This document shows positions 6,651 to 13,041 of a DNA stretch of 14,489 bases, piece after piece. Origin of the DNA: Deltaproteobacteria bacterium (GTDB lineage Bacteria; Desulfobacterota; Dissulfuribacteria; Dissulfuribacterales; QOAL01); assembly GCA_027068235.1 (NCBI GenBank), contig JAMOUE010000082.1:1-14489 (forward strand), given 5' to 3'. The notes beneath the pieces were generated by a model. It had not been told where the DNA came from, did no database searches, and worked only from the letters and a program-made list of their open reading frames with translations. The translations under genes were made by a program, and so were the position numbers. Each line of letters starts with the position of its first letter. Position 1 is the first letter of the stretch.

Positions 6651-7061
6651 ATGTCAATGACTGATCCAATTGCAGATATGCTGACAAGAATAAGAAATGC
6701 GGTAAGGGCTGGACACGAGAAAGTGGATATACCGGCTTCTCGTCTTAAGATTGATATAGCCAAGATATTAAAGGAAGAGGGATTTATTAACAGCTACCGC
6801 ATAATTAAAGATGGAAAGCAGGGTATTATACGTATAACCTTGCGCTATCATACCTCTAAGTTGCATAGGAAGATGCCGGTTCTCAAGAGCCTGAAGAGGG
6901 TAAGTAAGCCTGGAAGAAGGATTTATGCATCCAAAGATGAGCTTCCAGTGGTCCGTGGCGGACTGGGTATTGCCATTATCTCCACCTCAAAGGGCGTTTT
7001 GACCGATGCCGCTGCCAGGAAGGCAGGCGTTGGTGGCGAAGTAGTTTGTGAAGTTTGGTAG
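6651..7061 (+). CDS. rpsH: 30S ribosomal protein S8
   Basis: S8 organises the central domain of 16S rRNA and, in E. coli, represses the spc operon by binding its mRNA at the L24-L5 junction. The 136-residue product starts MSMTDPIADMLTRIRNAVRAGH, contains LKRVSKPGRRIYASKDELPVV (about 81-101) and ends with GLGIAIISTSKGVLTDAAARK and GGEVVCEVW, the S8 signature. ATG at 6651 is preceded only by a weak site (GAAGGTG at about 6638-6644). A second in-frame ATG at 6657 would begin MTDPIAD; homologues use both forms. rplF follows after 15 bp. Confidence 0.98.
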   Translation: MSMTDPIADMLTRIRNAVRAGHEKVDIPASRLKIDIAKILKEEGFINSYRIIKDGKQGIIRITLRYHTSKLHRKMPVLKSLKRVSKPGRRIYASKDELPVVRGGLGIAIISTSKGVLTDAAARKAGVGGEVVCEVW

Positions 7062-7076
7062 AAAGCGGAGCAAAAC

Positions 7077-7622
7077 ATGTCTCGTATAGGAAGATTGCCA
7101 ATAAAGCTTCCCAAAGAGGCCAAGGTAACCATAGACGGACAGAAGCTATTGGTTCAGGGGCCAAAGGGAAAGATGGAAAGAACGATTCATCCCAAGATAA
7201 AACTTGAGCAGCAAGGGGATGAAATAAAGGTTGTTAGAAGCGATGACTCTAGGCCTACTAGGGCTTTGCACGGTCTGACAAGGGCGCTAGTGGCAAACAT
7301 GATTCACGGAGTTACGCAGGGATTTAAAAGGGAACTCATCGTTACTGGTGTTGGATATAAGGTAGAAGTTAAGGGAAAGACCCTGGTTTTAAACTTGGGA
7401 TATTCACATCCAATAGAGTTTCCTTTGCCTGATGGCATCAAGGCGGCAGTGGATAGTAAAAAAGAGACCAAGATCGTATTGGAAGGCTATGATAAAGAGC
7501 TGCTTGGTTTGACTGCTGCCAAGATCAGATCATATAGACCGCCAGAGCCATACAAAGGCAAAGGAATCAGATATGCAGATGAAGTCATTATAAGAAAGGC
7601 TGGAAAGGCTGCAGCGAAATAA
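7077..7622 (+). CDS. rplF: 50S ribosomal protein L6
   Basis: L6 sits near the factor-binding site, beside the sarcin-ricin loop. The 181-residue product begins MSRIGRLPIKLPKEAKVTI and has the two-repeat L6 layout: an N-terminal half with VQGPKGKMERTI, and a C-terminal half with GVGYKVEVKGKTLVLNLGYSHPI (about 97-119) and the signature RSYRPPEPYKGKGIRYADE (about 152-170). Length is normal. ATG at 7077 has CGGAG at 7066-7070. It is followed by a 22 bp gap and rplR. Confidence 0.98.
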   Translation: MSRIGRLPIKLPKEAKVTIDGQKLLVQGPKGKMERTIHPKIKLEQQGDEIKVVRSDDSRPTRALHGLTRALVANMIHGVTQGFKRELIVTGVGYKVEVKGKTLVLNLGYSHPIEFPLPDGIKAAVDSKKETKIVLEGYDKELLGLTAAKIRSYRPPEPYKGKGIRYADEVIIRKAGKAAAK

Positions 7623-7644
7623 TAATTCGGATGAGATAACAATC

Positions 7645-8016
7645 ATGAAAAGGAATACAAATCCAAAAGTAAAGGCCAGGTTCAGAAGAAAACTAAGGAT
7701 CAGGAAAAAGATCTTTGGCACAGAAGAAAGGCCGCGTTTATCAGTTTTTCGTAGCAATCGTCACATAGTTGCCCAGATTATTGATGATGAGCATGGTGTG
7801 ACTTTAGTGGCTACATCATCCTTTAGCAAGGAGTTGAAGGGTAAAGAGCTTGAGGGTGGAAAAAAGGCTATGGCTAGGGAAGTAGGCACCTTGATAGCTC
7901 AAAAGGCGAAGGCAAAGGGAATTGAAAAGGTAGTCTTTGATAGAGGCGGATATCTCTTTCACGGCAGAGTAAAAGAGCTCGCAGATGCCGCAAGAGAAGC
8001 GGGCCTTGTATTTTGA
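7645..8016 (+). CDS. rplR: 50S ribosomal protein L18
   Basis: L18 binds 5S rRNA together with L5 and attaches it to the 50S subunit. The 123-residue protein has a very basic N-terminal tail (KRNTNPKVKARFRRKLRIRKKIFG, about 2-25), then RPRLSVFRSNRHIVAQIIDDEHG, and ends with KVVFDRGGYLFHGRVKELADAAREAGL, the conserved 5S-binding fold. ATG at 7645 has no strong Shine-Dalgarno match; the nearest purine run is around 7631-7636. Translation may depend on ribosomes arriving from rplF. rpsE follows after 18 bp. Confidence 0.97.
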   Translation: MKRNTNPKVKARFRRKLRIRKKIFGTEERPRLSVFRSNRHIVAQIIDDEHGVTLVATSSFSKELKGKELEGGKKAMAREVGTLIAQKAKAKGIEKVVFDRGGYLFHGRVKELADAAREAGLVF

Positions 8017-8022
8017 TAAAGT

Positions 8023-8028
8023 GAGGGG
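8023..8028 (+). promoter_or_regulatory. Ribosome binding site deciding the rpsE start
   Basis: GAGGGG directly abuts the first TTG (8029), leaving no spacer, but lies 6 bases before a second in-frame TTG (8035). The spacing favours initiation at 8035. Confidence 0.75.
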
Positions 8029-8034
8029 TTGAAG

Positions 8035-8547
8035 TTGCTTACCAATATAGAAAATAGGGAACAAGAATTTATTGAAAAGATCGTTTTCATTAATCGAGTG
8101 GCCAAGGTGGTCAAAGGTGGAAGGCGTTTTTCATTTAGTGCCTTGGCAGTAGTTGGTGATGGGGCAGGTAAGGTTGGTTTTGGTCTGGGAAAGGCCAAGG
8201 AAGTACCTGATGCCCTCAGAAAGGCCACAGAGAAGGCAAGAAAGGCCATGATCGAGGTTCCCATGGTAGGAACAACCATTCCTCATGAGGTCATTGGTCA
8301 TTTTGGGGCAGGGCGTGTTTTATTGAAGCCGGCTCCTCCTGGTACTGGTGTTATTGCTGGTGCTGTAGTGCGTGCCATTATGGAGGCAGCAGGAATTCAT
8401 GATGTTTTGACAAAATGTATCGGTACTAATAATCCCCACAATGTGCTTCGTGCTACTTTTGATGGCCTTCAGGAACTGGGCGATTCAGTATTTCGTGCAG
8501 GCCTTAGAGGCGTCACCATTGGAGATAAAAAGAATAAAGCAGCATAG
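8035..8547 (+). CDS. rpsE: 30S ribosomal protein S5 (TTG start)
   Basis: S5 takes part in mRNA entry-channel function and decoding accuracy; its N-terminal loop is where spectinomycin resistance changes occur. The product is 170 residues from TTG 8035. It shows EFIEKIVFINRVAKVVKGGRRFSFSALAVVGDGAGKVGFGLGKAKEVPDALRKA (the dsRNA-binding-like S5 domain; GGRRFSFSA and GKVGFGLGKA are diagnostic) and the C-terminal GTGVIAGAVVRAIMEAAGIHDVLTKCIGTNNPHN. An in-frame TTG at 8029 adds two residues but has no room after GAGGGG; both candidate starts are TTG. The next gene is rplO only 21 bp on: rpmD, expected here, is absent. Confidence 0.96.
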   Translation: MLTNIENREQEFIEKIVFINRVAKVVKGGRRFSFSALAVVGDGAGKVGFGLGKAKEVPDALRKATEKARKAMIEVPMVGTTIPHEVIGHFGAGRVLLKPAPPGTGVIAGAVVRAIMEAAGIHDVLTKCIGTNNPHNVLRATFDGLQELGDSVFRAGLRGVTIGDKKNKAA

Positions 8548-8568
8548 ATTACAAGTGAGTAGATAGCT

Positions 8569-9021
8569 ATGATCACCTTAGATTCATTGAGACCGAATGA
8601 CGGTTCAAGAAAAAAGAAGAAGAGAGTGGGAAGAGGTCCAGGTAGTGGCCATGGAAAAACAGCATGTCGCGGTACAAAAGGACAAAAGTCCCGCTCTGGC
8701 GCTTCAATTCCTCCTGGTTTTCAGGGGGGGCAAATGCCACTTTACAGGCAGCTACCCAAAAGAGGTTTTAAAAATCCTTTTAGAAAGACCTTTGGGGTTG
8801 TGAATATATCGGAGTTGGCCAAGTTGGACTTTGATGGCGTTATAGATGTAGATGTCTTAAAGAGCAAGGGCCTGTTAAAGAAGAGAGAAAAGTATGTGAA
8901 GGTTCTTGGAGATGGTGAGATCTCCAAGGCCGTGCAGATTAAAGTACATGCAGTAAGTGAGACCGCACGCAAAAAGATTGAAAGTGCAGGCGGTTCCATA
9001 GAGCTAATCTCAATAAAGTAA
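8569..9021 (+). CDS. rplO: 50S ribosomal protein L15
   Basis: L15 is a late-binding 50S protein with a long basic extension through rRNA. The 150-residue protein has the typical glycine- and lysine-rich N-terminal half: SLRPNDGSRKKKKRVGRGPGSGHGKTACRGTKGQKSRSG (about 5-43; GRGxGSGxGKTxxRGxKGQ is the family pattern) and FQGGQMPLYRQLPKRGF, then a compact C-terminal domain ending GGSIELISIK. ATG at 8569 has only a weak AGTGAG upstream. It directly follows rpsE, whereas in most bacteria rpmD would lie between. secY is 29 bp downstream, the usual order. Confidence 0.98.
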   Translation: MITLDSLRPNDGSRKKKKRVGRGPGSGHGKTACRGTKGQKSRSGASIPPGFQGGQMPLYRQLPKRGFKNPFRKTFGVVNISELAKLDFDGVIDVDVLKSKGLLKKREKYVKVLGDGEISKAVQIKVHAVSETARKKIESAGGSIELISIK

Positions 9022-9038
9022 ATAACTAAGAAAGAGTG

Positions 9039-9044
9039 TAGGAG
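9039..9044 (+). promoter_or_regulatory. Ribosome binding site of secY
   Basis: TAGGAG ends 6 bases before GTG at 9051 and supports that codon as the secY start. No in-frame ATG lies nearby upstream. Confidence 0.7.
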
Positions 9045-9050
9045 CAATAA

Positions 9051-10355
9051 GTGCTTAAGGGAGCAGAAGGCCTCGGAAATTATCCTGAACTTCGTAACAG
9101 GATTATATTTACACTTTTGATGCTTGCGGTTTACAGGATAGGTGTACAAATTCCTACTCCTGGAATCGATGCGCAGGCCTTGGCATCCTTTTTCTCAAGG
9201 GCCCAGGGAACGCTATTTGGAATGTTCGATATGTTCTCTGGTGGAGCTTTGCGTAAATTCTCCATTTTTGCCCTTGGTATTATGCCTTATATCAGTGCCT
9301 CCATTATATTGCAGTTACTTCAAGTGGCCGTTCCCCAGTTAGAGGAACTCAAAAAGGAGGGGGAAGAAGGCCGCAAGAAGATGAGTCAGTACACAAGATA
9401 CGGTACTGTAGGTTTGAGTCTTCTTCAGGGGCTTGGAATTGCTATAGGTTTAGAGAGCATGGTTGCTCCTGGAGGTATCCCAGTGGTTGCTCATCCAGGA
9501 TGGGCCTTTCGTTTATTGACTGCGTTGACCCTCATGTCTGGAACAGTTTTTCTTATGTGGCTGGGAGAGCAGATTACTGAAAGAGGTGTTGGAAACGGAA
9601 TATCTCTCATAATTTTTGCAGGTATTGTTGCAAGGATGCCGTCTGCTATTATTGATACCTTCCGTCTTATGAAGACAGGTGAAATCAATGCAGCGCTTCT
9701 TCTCATACTGCTTGTTTTAATGATAGGTGTTGTAGCCTTTATCTGTTTCATGGAAAAGGCACACAGGAGGATACCTATTCACTATGCGAGAAGGGTAATT
9801 GGCAGAAAGGTCTACGGTGGTCAAAGTACACATCTCCCTTTAAAGGTAAACACTGCGGGTGTGATACCTCCTATTTTTGCCTCATCTATAATTATGTTCC
9901 CAGCTACTATAGCCAATTTTATAAGGGTGCCGTGGATGCAATCTGTGGCTCAAGCCTTGAGGCCCGGAAGTTTTATTTATGAAAGTATTTATGTGATTCT
10001 AATTATATTCTTCTGTTATTTTTATACGGCAATTATCATAAATCCTACGGATATCGCAGAAAATCTTCAAAAGAATGGGGGGTACATCCCAGGAATTCGG
10101 CCTGGTAAAAAGACTGCAGAGTTTATAGATAATGTTTTGTCGCGGATAACTCTTATTGGTGCGATCTATGTATCTTTTGTATGTGTTTTGCCTAGTGTAT
10201 TGATATCCAAGTTTAATGTGCCATTCTACTTTGGTGGTACTGCCCTCCTTATAGTTGTTGGTGTGGCAATGGACACATTAGGACAGATTGAATCTTATTT
10301 AATTACTAGGAACTACGAAGGATTGATCCAGGGAGCGAGGCTAAAGGGAAGGTAA
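9051..10355 (+). CDS. secY: Protein translocase subunit SecY (GTG start)
   Basis: SecY is the channel of the Sec translocon in the cytoplasmic membrane, working with SecE, SecG and the SecA motor. The 434-residue product has ten hydrophobic segments at about 17-36, 70-92, 117-137, 152-172, 182-202, 212-234, 266-286, 310-331, 367-388 and 393-413. The plug region GMFDMFSGGALRKFS (57-71) and PYISASIILQLL (79-90) are clear. The long cytoplasmic loop KAHRRIPIHYARRVIG leads to YGGQSTHLPLKVNTAGVIPPIFASS, and GYIPGIRPGKKT contains R350, the equivalent of the E. coli SecA-interaction residue R357. The start is GTG at 9051 with TAGGAG at 9039-9044. Its place after rplO is universal in bacteria. Confidence 0.98.
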   Translation: MLKGAEGLGNYPELRNRIIFTLLMLAVYRIGVQIPTPGIDAQALASFFSRAQGTLFGMFDMFSGGALRKFSIFALGIMPYISASIILQLLQVAVPQLEELKKEGEEGRKKMSQYTRYGTVGLSLLQGLGIAIGLESMVAPGGIPVVAHPGWAFRLLTALTLMSGTVFLMWLGEQITERGVGNGISLIIFAGIVARMPSAIIDTFRLMKTGEINAALLLILLVLMIGVVAFICFMEKAHRRIPIHYARRVIGRKVYGGQSTHLPLKVNTAGVIPPIFASSIIMFPATIANFIRVPWMQSVAQALRPGSFIYESIYVILIIFFCYFYTAIIINPTDIAENLQKNGGYIPGIRPGKKTAEFIDNVLSRITLIGAIYVSFVCVLPSVLISKFNVPFYFGGTALLIVVGVAMDTLGQIESYLITRNYEGLIQGARLKGR

Positions 10356-10379
10356 GAGCCCCTGTAAAATAAAAATATA

Positions 10380-11162
10380 GTGAAAAACAGGCCAGGCAGT
10401 CGAAGAATAATTCTCAAGGCGCCTTGGGAGATTGATAAACTAAGAGCAGCCAATCAGGTAGTAGCAGAGATATTGTCGGAGCTGAGAGAGGTTGTAGCAG
10501 AAGGAATAACTACAAAGGAACTTGACAAGATAGCTGAAGATAGGATAGCAGAATTAGGTGCCAAACCGGCTTTTAAGGGGTACCATGGCTACCCAGCGTG
10601 TACTTGTATCTCTGTAAATGAAGAAATAGTACACGGAATTCCATCTGAAAAGAAGGTATTAAAGAAGGGAGATCTTGTCAGTATAGATTTAGGTGTTATT
10701 CTGGATGGTTATTATGGCGACGCTGCTTTTAGTTGCTTTGCAGGATCGCCTCCTAATGAGCAAGCAGAAAGGCTTGTGCAGGTTACCAAAGAGGCACTTT
10801 ATGCAGGTATTTCTAGGGCAAAGCCCAAAAAGAGGTTAGGTGACATATCTGCTGCAATACAAGAAGTAGCTCAATCTAATGGATTCGGTATAGTGAGAAA
10901 ATTCGTTGGGCATGGGATTGGCAAGGCATTGCATGAGCCGCCTGAAGTGCCTAATTTTGGTGTCCGCGGAACAGGTCCGCTTCTCAAAAAAGGTATGGTA
11001 ATGGCTATTGAGCCGATGCTTACTATTGGATCTTATGAGGTTGAAATTTTGGCTGATGGATGGACGGCTGTTACAGCTGATAGGCGTTTATCAGCACATT
11101 TTGAACATACTATAGCCATTACTCAGAAGGGACCTGAGATACTTAGTGATGGTTTTATGTAA
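10380..11162 (+). CDS. map: Type I methionine aminopeptidase (GTG start)
   Basis: This cytosolic dimetal peptidase removes the initiator methionine from nascent proteins after deformylation. The 260-residue product has the pita-bread fold motifs: NEEIVHGIP with H85, SIDLGVILDGYYGDAAF with metal ligands D103 and D114, VGHGIGKALHEPPEVPN with H178, AIEPMLTIGS with E211 and HFEHTIAIT with E242. All five metal ligands and the catalytic histidine are present, so it should be active. It lacks an N-terminal zinc-finger extension. GTG at 10380 is the only plausible start, since TAA lies in frame at 10365, yet it has no Shine-Dalgarno sequence. The gene follows secY directly, without the adk found there in many genomes. 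Confidence 0.97.
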   Translation: MKNRPGSRRIILKAPWEIDKLRAANQVVAEILSELREVVAEGITTKELDKIAEDRIAELGAKPAFKGYHGYPACTCISVNEEIVHGIPSEKKVLKKGDLVSIDLGVILDGYYGDAAFSCFAGSPPNEQAERLVQVTKEALYAGISRAKPKKRLGDISAAIQEVAQSNGFGIVRKFVGHGIGKALHEPPEVPNFGVRGTGPLLKKGMVMAIEPMLTIGSYEVEILADGWTAVTADRRLSAHFEHTIAITQKGPEILSDGFM

Positions 11163-11191
11163 TTTTTATGAAAGAGATATGAGGTTATGCC

Positions 11192-11410
11192 ATGGCCAAA
11201 CAAGATGCTATACAAGTAGAAGGTAAAGTTGTAGAGACGCTCCCAAATGCGATGTTTCGGGTAGAGCTCGATAATGGTCATAAGGTATTAGCCCATATAT
11301 CCGGCAAGATGCGTATGCATTATATACGGATATTACCTGGTGATAGGGTGACAGTTGAGTTGTCGCCTTACGATTTGACACGCGGTAGAGTTGTTTACAG
11401 GGCCAAATAG
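11192..11410 (+). CDS. infA: Translation initiation factor IF-1
   Basis: IF-1 occupies the 30S A site during initiation and assists IF-2 and IF-3. The 72-residue OB-fold protein has the standard length and reads AKQDAIQVEGKVVETLPNAMFRVELDNGHKVLAHISGKMRM, followed by IRILPGDRVTVELSPYDLTRGRVVYRAK; FRVELDNGHKVLAHISGKMR and PYDLTRGR are diagnostic. ATG at 11192 is 7 bases after GAGG (11181-11184). An ATG at 11187 is out of frame. It lies between map and rpmJ, the common arrangement, 29 bp after map and 27 bp before rpmJ. Confidence 0.98.
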   Translation: MAKQDAIQVEGKVVETLPNAMFRVELDNGHKVLAHISGKMRMHYIRILPGDRVTVELSPYDLTRGRVVYRAK

Positions 11411-11437
11411 TCGATTACTTATTGAGGATACAGAAAG

Positions 11438-11551
11438 ATGAAAGTAAGAGCTTCTGTGAAAAAAAGATGTAAGGATTGTAGGATAATAAGGCGTAAAGGT
11501 ATTGTCAGGGTAATTTGCAAGAACCCAAGGCATAAACAGCGTCAAGGATAA
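11438..11551 (+). CDS. rpmJ: 50S ribosomal protein L36, zinc-binding form
   Basis: L36 is the smallest 50S protein and caps a bend in 23S rRNA domain VI. This 37-codon gene encodes a protein starting MKVRASVKKRCKDCRIIRRKG and ending NPRHKQRQG, exactly family length. The zinc ligands C11, C14, C27 and H32 are all present, so it is the C+ form. ATG at 11438 is 9 bases after GAGGA (11424-11428). It stands between infA and rpsM, the standard place, and is easily missed because it is so short. Confidence 0.97.
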   Translation: MKVRASVKKRCKDCRIIRRKGIVRVICKNPRHKQRQG

Positions 11552-11565
11552 ATTTAGGGGGAAAA

Positions 11566-11937
11566 ATGGCACGTATTGCAGGGGTTGATCTGCCCAAGAA
11601 CAAGCGACTAGAGGTCGCCCTTACATACATTTACGGTATAGGTCGTACATCTGCCCAAAAAATCCTGGATAAGGCGGGGATTTCTTGGGATAAGAAGACA
11701 GATGAGATGACTGATGAAGATATAACAGCGATTCGTAAAATCATTGACAGCGAGTACAAGGTTGAGGGTGATCTTAGACGCGAAGTGTCCATGAATATTA
11801 AAAGACTCATGGACCTAGGCTGTTATAGAGGGTTGAGGCATAGAAGAGGTCTGCCTGTGAGGGGTCAGCGTACGTGTACAAATGCACGTACCAGAAAAGG
11901 TCCTCGTCGTGCGGCCATTAAGAAGAAAAAGAAGTAA
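11566..11937 (+). CDS. rpsM: 30S ribosomal protein S13
   Basis: S13 lies at the top of the 30S head, forms intersubunit bridges and touches P-site tRNA. The 123-residue product begins ARIAGVDLPKNKRLEVALTYIYGIG, has the helix-two-turns-helix region, and carries the signature CYRGLRHRRGLPVRGQRTCTNARTRKG (about 87-113) before a lysine-only tail of KKKKK. The ATG at 11566 follows AGGGGG (11556-11561). It opens the alpha block, 14 bp after rpmJ and 14 bp before rpsK. No promoter is visible in the short gap, so it is likely read through from the spc genes. Confidence 0.98.
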   Translation: MARIAGVDLPKNKRLEVALTYIYGIGRTSAQKILDKAGISWDKKTDEMTDEDITAIRKIIDSEYKVEGDLRREVSMNIKRLMDLGCYRGLRHRRGLPVRGQRTCTNARTRKGPRRAAIKKKKK

Positions 11938-11951
11938 TTACGGAGGAGTAA

Positions 11952-12338
11952 ATGTCACCACCGAGACGCGGCGGTAAGAAGGTAAAAAAGAATATCCCTG
12001 AAGGTATAGCCCATATACAAGCTACCTTTAATAACACTATCGTGACCATTACCGATAAGCAGGGGAATACTATTTCTTGGTCCAGTGCAGGGGCCAACGG
12101 TTTTAAAGGCTCTAGGAAGGGAACTCCTTTTGCAGCTCAAGTGGCTGCAGAAAATGCAGCTAGAAAGGCGATTGATCATGGAGTCCGTACTTTGGAAGTA
12201 GAGGTAAAAGGACCGGGTAGCGGCAGGGAAGCAGCCCTTCGAGCTCTACAGGCAGCAGGACTTCAGATTACGGTAATCAGAGATGTCACTCCACTTCCAC
12301 ATAACGGTTGCCGACCTCCCAAAAGACGTAGGGTTTAA
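11952..12338 (+). CDS. rpsK: 30S ribosomal protein S11
   Basis: S11 forms part of the 30S platform near the E site and helps choose mRNA. The 128-residue protein reads GIAHIQATFNNTIVTITDKQGN, then SAGANGFKGSRKGTPFAAQ and the C-terminal signature VRTLEVEVKGPGSGREAALRAL, ending DVTPLPHNGCRPPKRRRV. The asparagine-glycine pair in PHNG is where E. coli S11 carries isoaspartate, and it is conserved here. ATG at 11952 has an unusually strong GGAGGAG (11942-11948). The gene is followed by the longest non-coding gap in the window. Confidence 0.98.
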   Translation: MSPPRRGGKKVKKNIPEGIAHIQATFNNTIVTITDKQGNTISWSSAGANGFKGSRKGTPFAAQVAAENAARKAIDHGVRTLEVEVKGPGSGREAALRALQAAGLQITVIRDVTPLPHNGCRPPKRRRV

Positions 12339-12396
12339 TTAAGTCTATCTAGTCATAAAAAACGTTTAGTAATTATTCTGAATTTGGAGGAATCTA
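12339..12396 (+). other. 58 bp AT-rich gap between rpsK and rpsD
   Basis: This is the longest intergenic stretch in the window, twice the next (29 bp). It has 15 G or C among 58 bases (26%). It contains the 8-base palindrome AAACGTTT (12360-12367) and ends with GGAGG (12386-12390), the rpsD binding site. I see no clear -35/-10 pair and no terminator hairpin with a T run. It might hold a weak internal promoter or a regulatory mRNA structure, but nothing specific can be claimed. Confidence 0.5.
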
Positions 12397-13023
12397 GTGG
12401 CAAGATATACAGGACCAAGATGCAGATTGTGTAGAAGAGAAGGCAGTAAGCTTTTTCTGAAGGGTGACAGGTGTTTTTCAGAAAAATGCGCCTTTGAAAG
12501 AAGGAGTTATGCTCCTGGTCAGCATGGCAAGGGCCGGATAAAGGTATCTGATTATGGTATCCGACTCCGTGAAAAGCAGAGAGTAAGAAGGATATATGGC
12601 GTTAAAGAGTCTCAGTTCAGGCGTTATTTTGAGATTGCAGACAGCCAAAAAGGTGTGACTGGAACCAATCTTTTGGTACTCCTTGAGCGCAGATTAGATA
12701 ATGTGATCTACAGGCTAGGATTTGCAGATTCACGTTCACAGGCTAGGCAGTTGGTGAAGCATGGACACTTCCTCGTTAATGGACGCCGTGTTGACATTCC
12801 CTCCTTTCAGGTGAAAGTAGGCGATGAGATAAAGGTGAGAGATAAAAGTAAAGACATTGTGCCCATTGTCCAGGCAATAGAGGCTGTAGCAAGGAGAGGC
12901 GTGCCAGATTGGCTAGAGCTTGATGCTGAAAACAAGAAGGGCATTGTTAAGGCTATGCCTGAACGTTCTCACATTACCATGCCCATTCAAGAACAGTATA
13001 TCGTTGAGTTCTACTCCAAATAG
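12397..13023 (+). CDS. rpsD: 30S ribosomal protein S4, zinc-binding form (GTG start)
   Basis: S4 nucleates 30S assembly, sits at the mRNA entry channel and, in E. coli, represses the alpha operon. The 208-residue product begins ARYTGPRCRLCRREG and has four cysteines, C9, C12, C26 and C31, forming the zinc site of the C+ type. The S4 domain is clear: LLERRLDNVIYRLGFADSRSQARQLVKHGHFLVNGRRVDIPSF (about 94-136). It ends MPIQEQYIVEFYSK. GTG at 12397 is 6 bases after GGAGG and is the only start that keeps the conserved N-terminus. It is followed by rpoA after 18 bp. Confidence 0.98.
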   Translation: MARYTGPRCRLCRREGSKLFLKGDRCFSEKCAFERRSYAPGQHGKGRIKVSDYGIRLREKQRVRRIYGVKESQFRRYFEIADSQKGVTGTNLLVLLERRLDNVIYRLGFADSRSQARQLVKHGHFLVNGRRVDIPSFQVKVGDEIKVRDKSKDIVPIVQAIEAVARRGVPDWLELDAENKKGIVKAMPERSHITMPIQEQYIVEFYSK

Positions 13024-13041
13024 GCGGTATCGAAAGAGATT

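Noticed and set aside
8029..8034. First TTG as the rpsE start
   Set aside because: It touches the GAGGGG site with no spacer, while the TTG six bases later has normal spacing.
10356..10379. Possible loss of adk between secY and map as a notable event
   Set aside because: adk is variably present at this position among bacteria, so absence here is ordinary and says nothing about the rest of the genome.
12339..12396. Transcription terminator or sigma-70 promoter between rpsK and rpsD
   Set aside because: There is no GC-rich hairpin followed by T residues, and no paired -35/-10 boxes of acceptable match. The gap is kept only as an unexplained feature.
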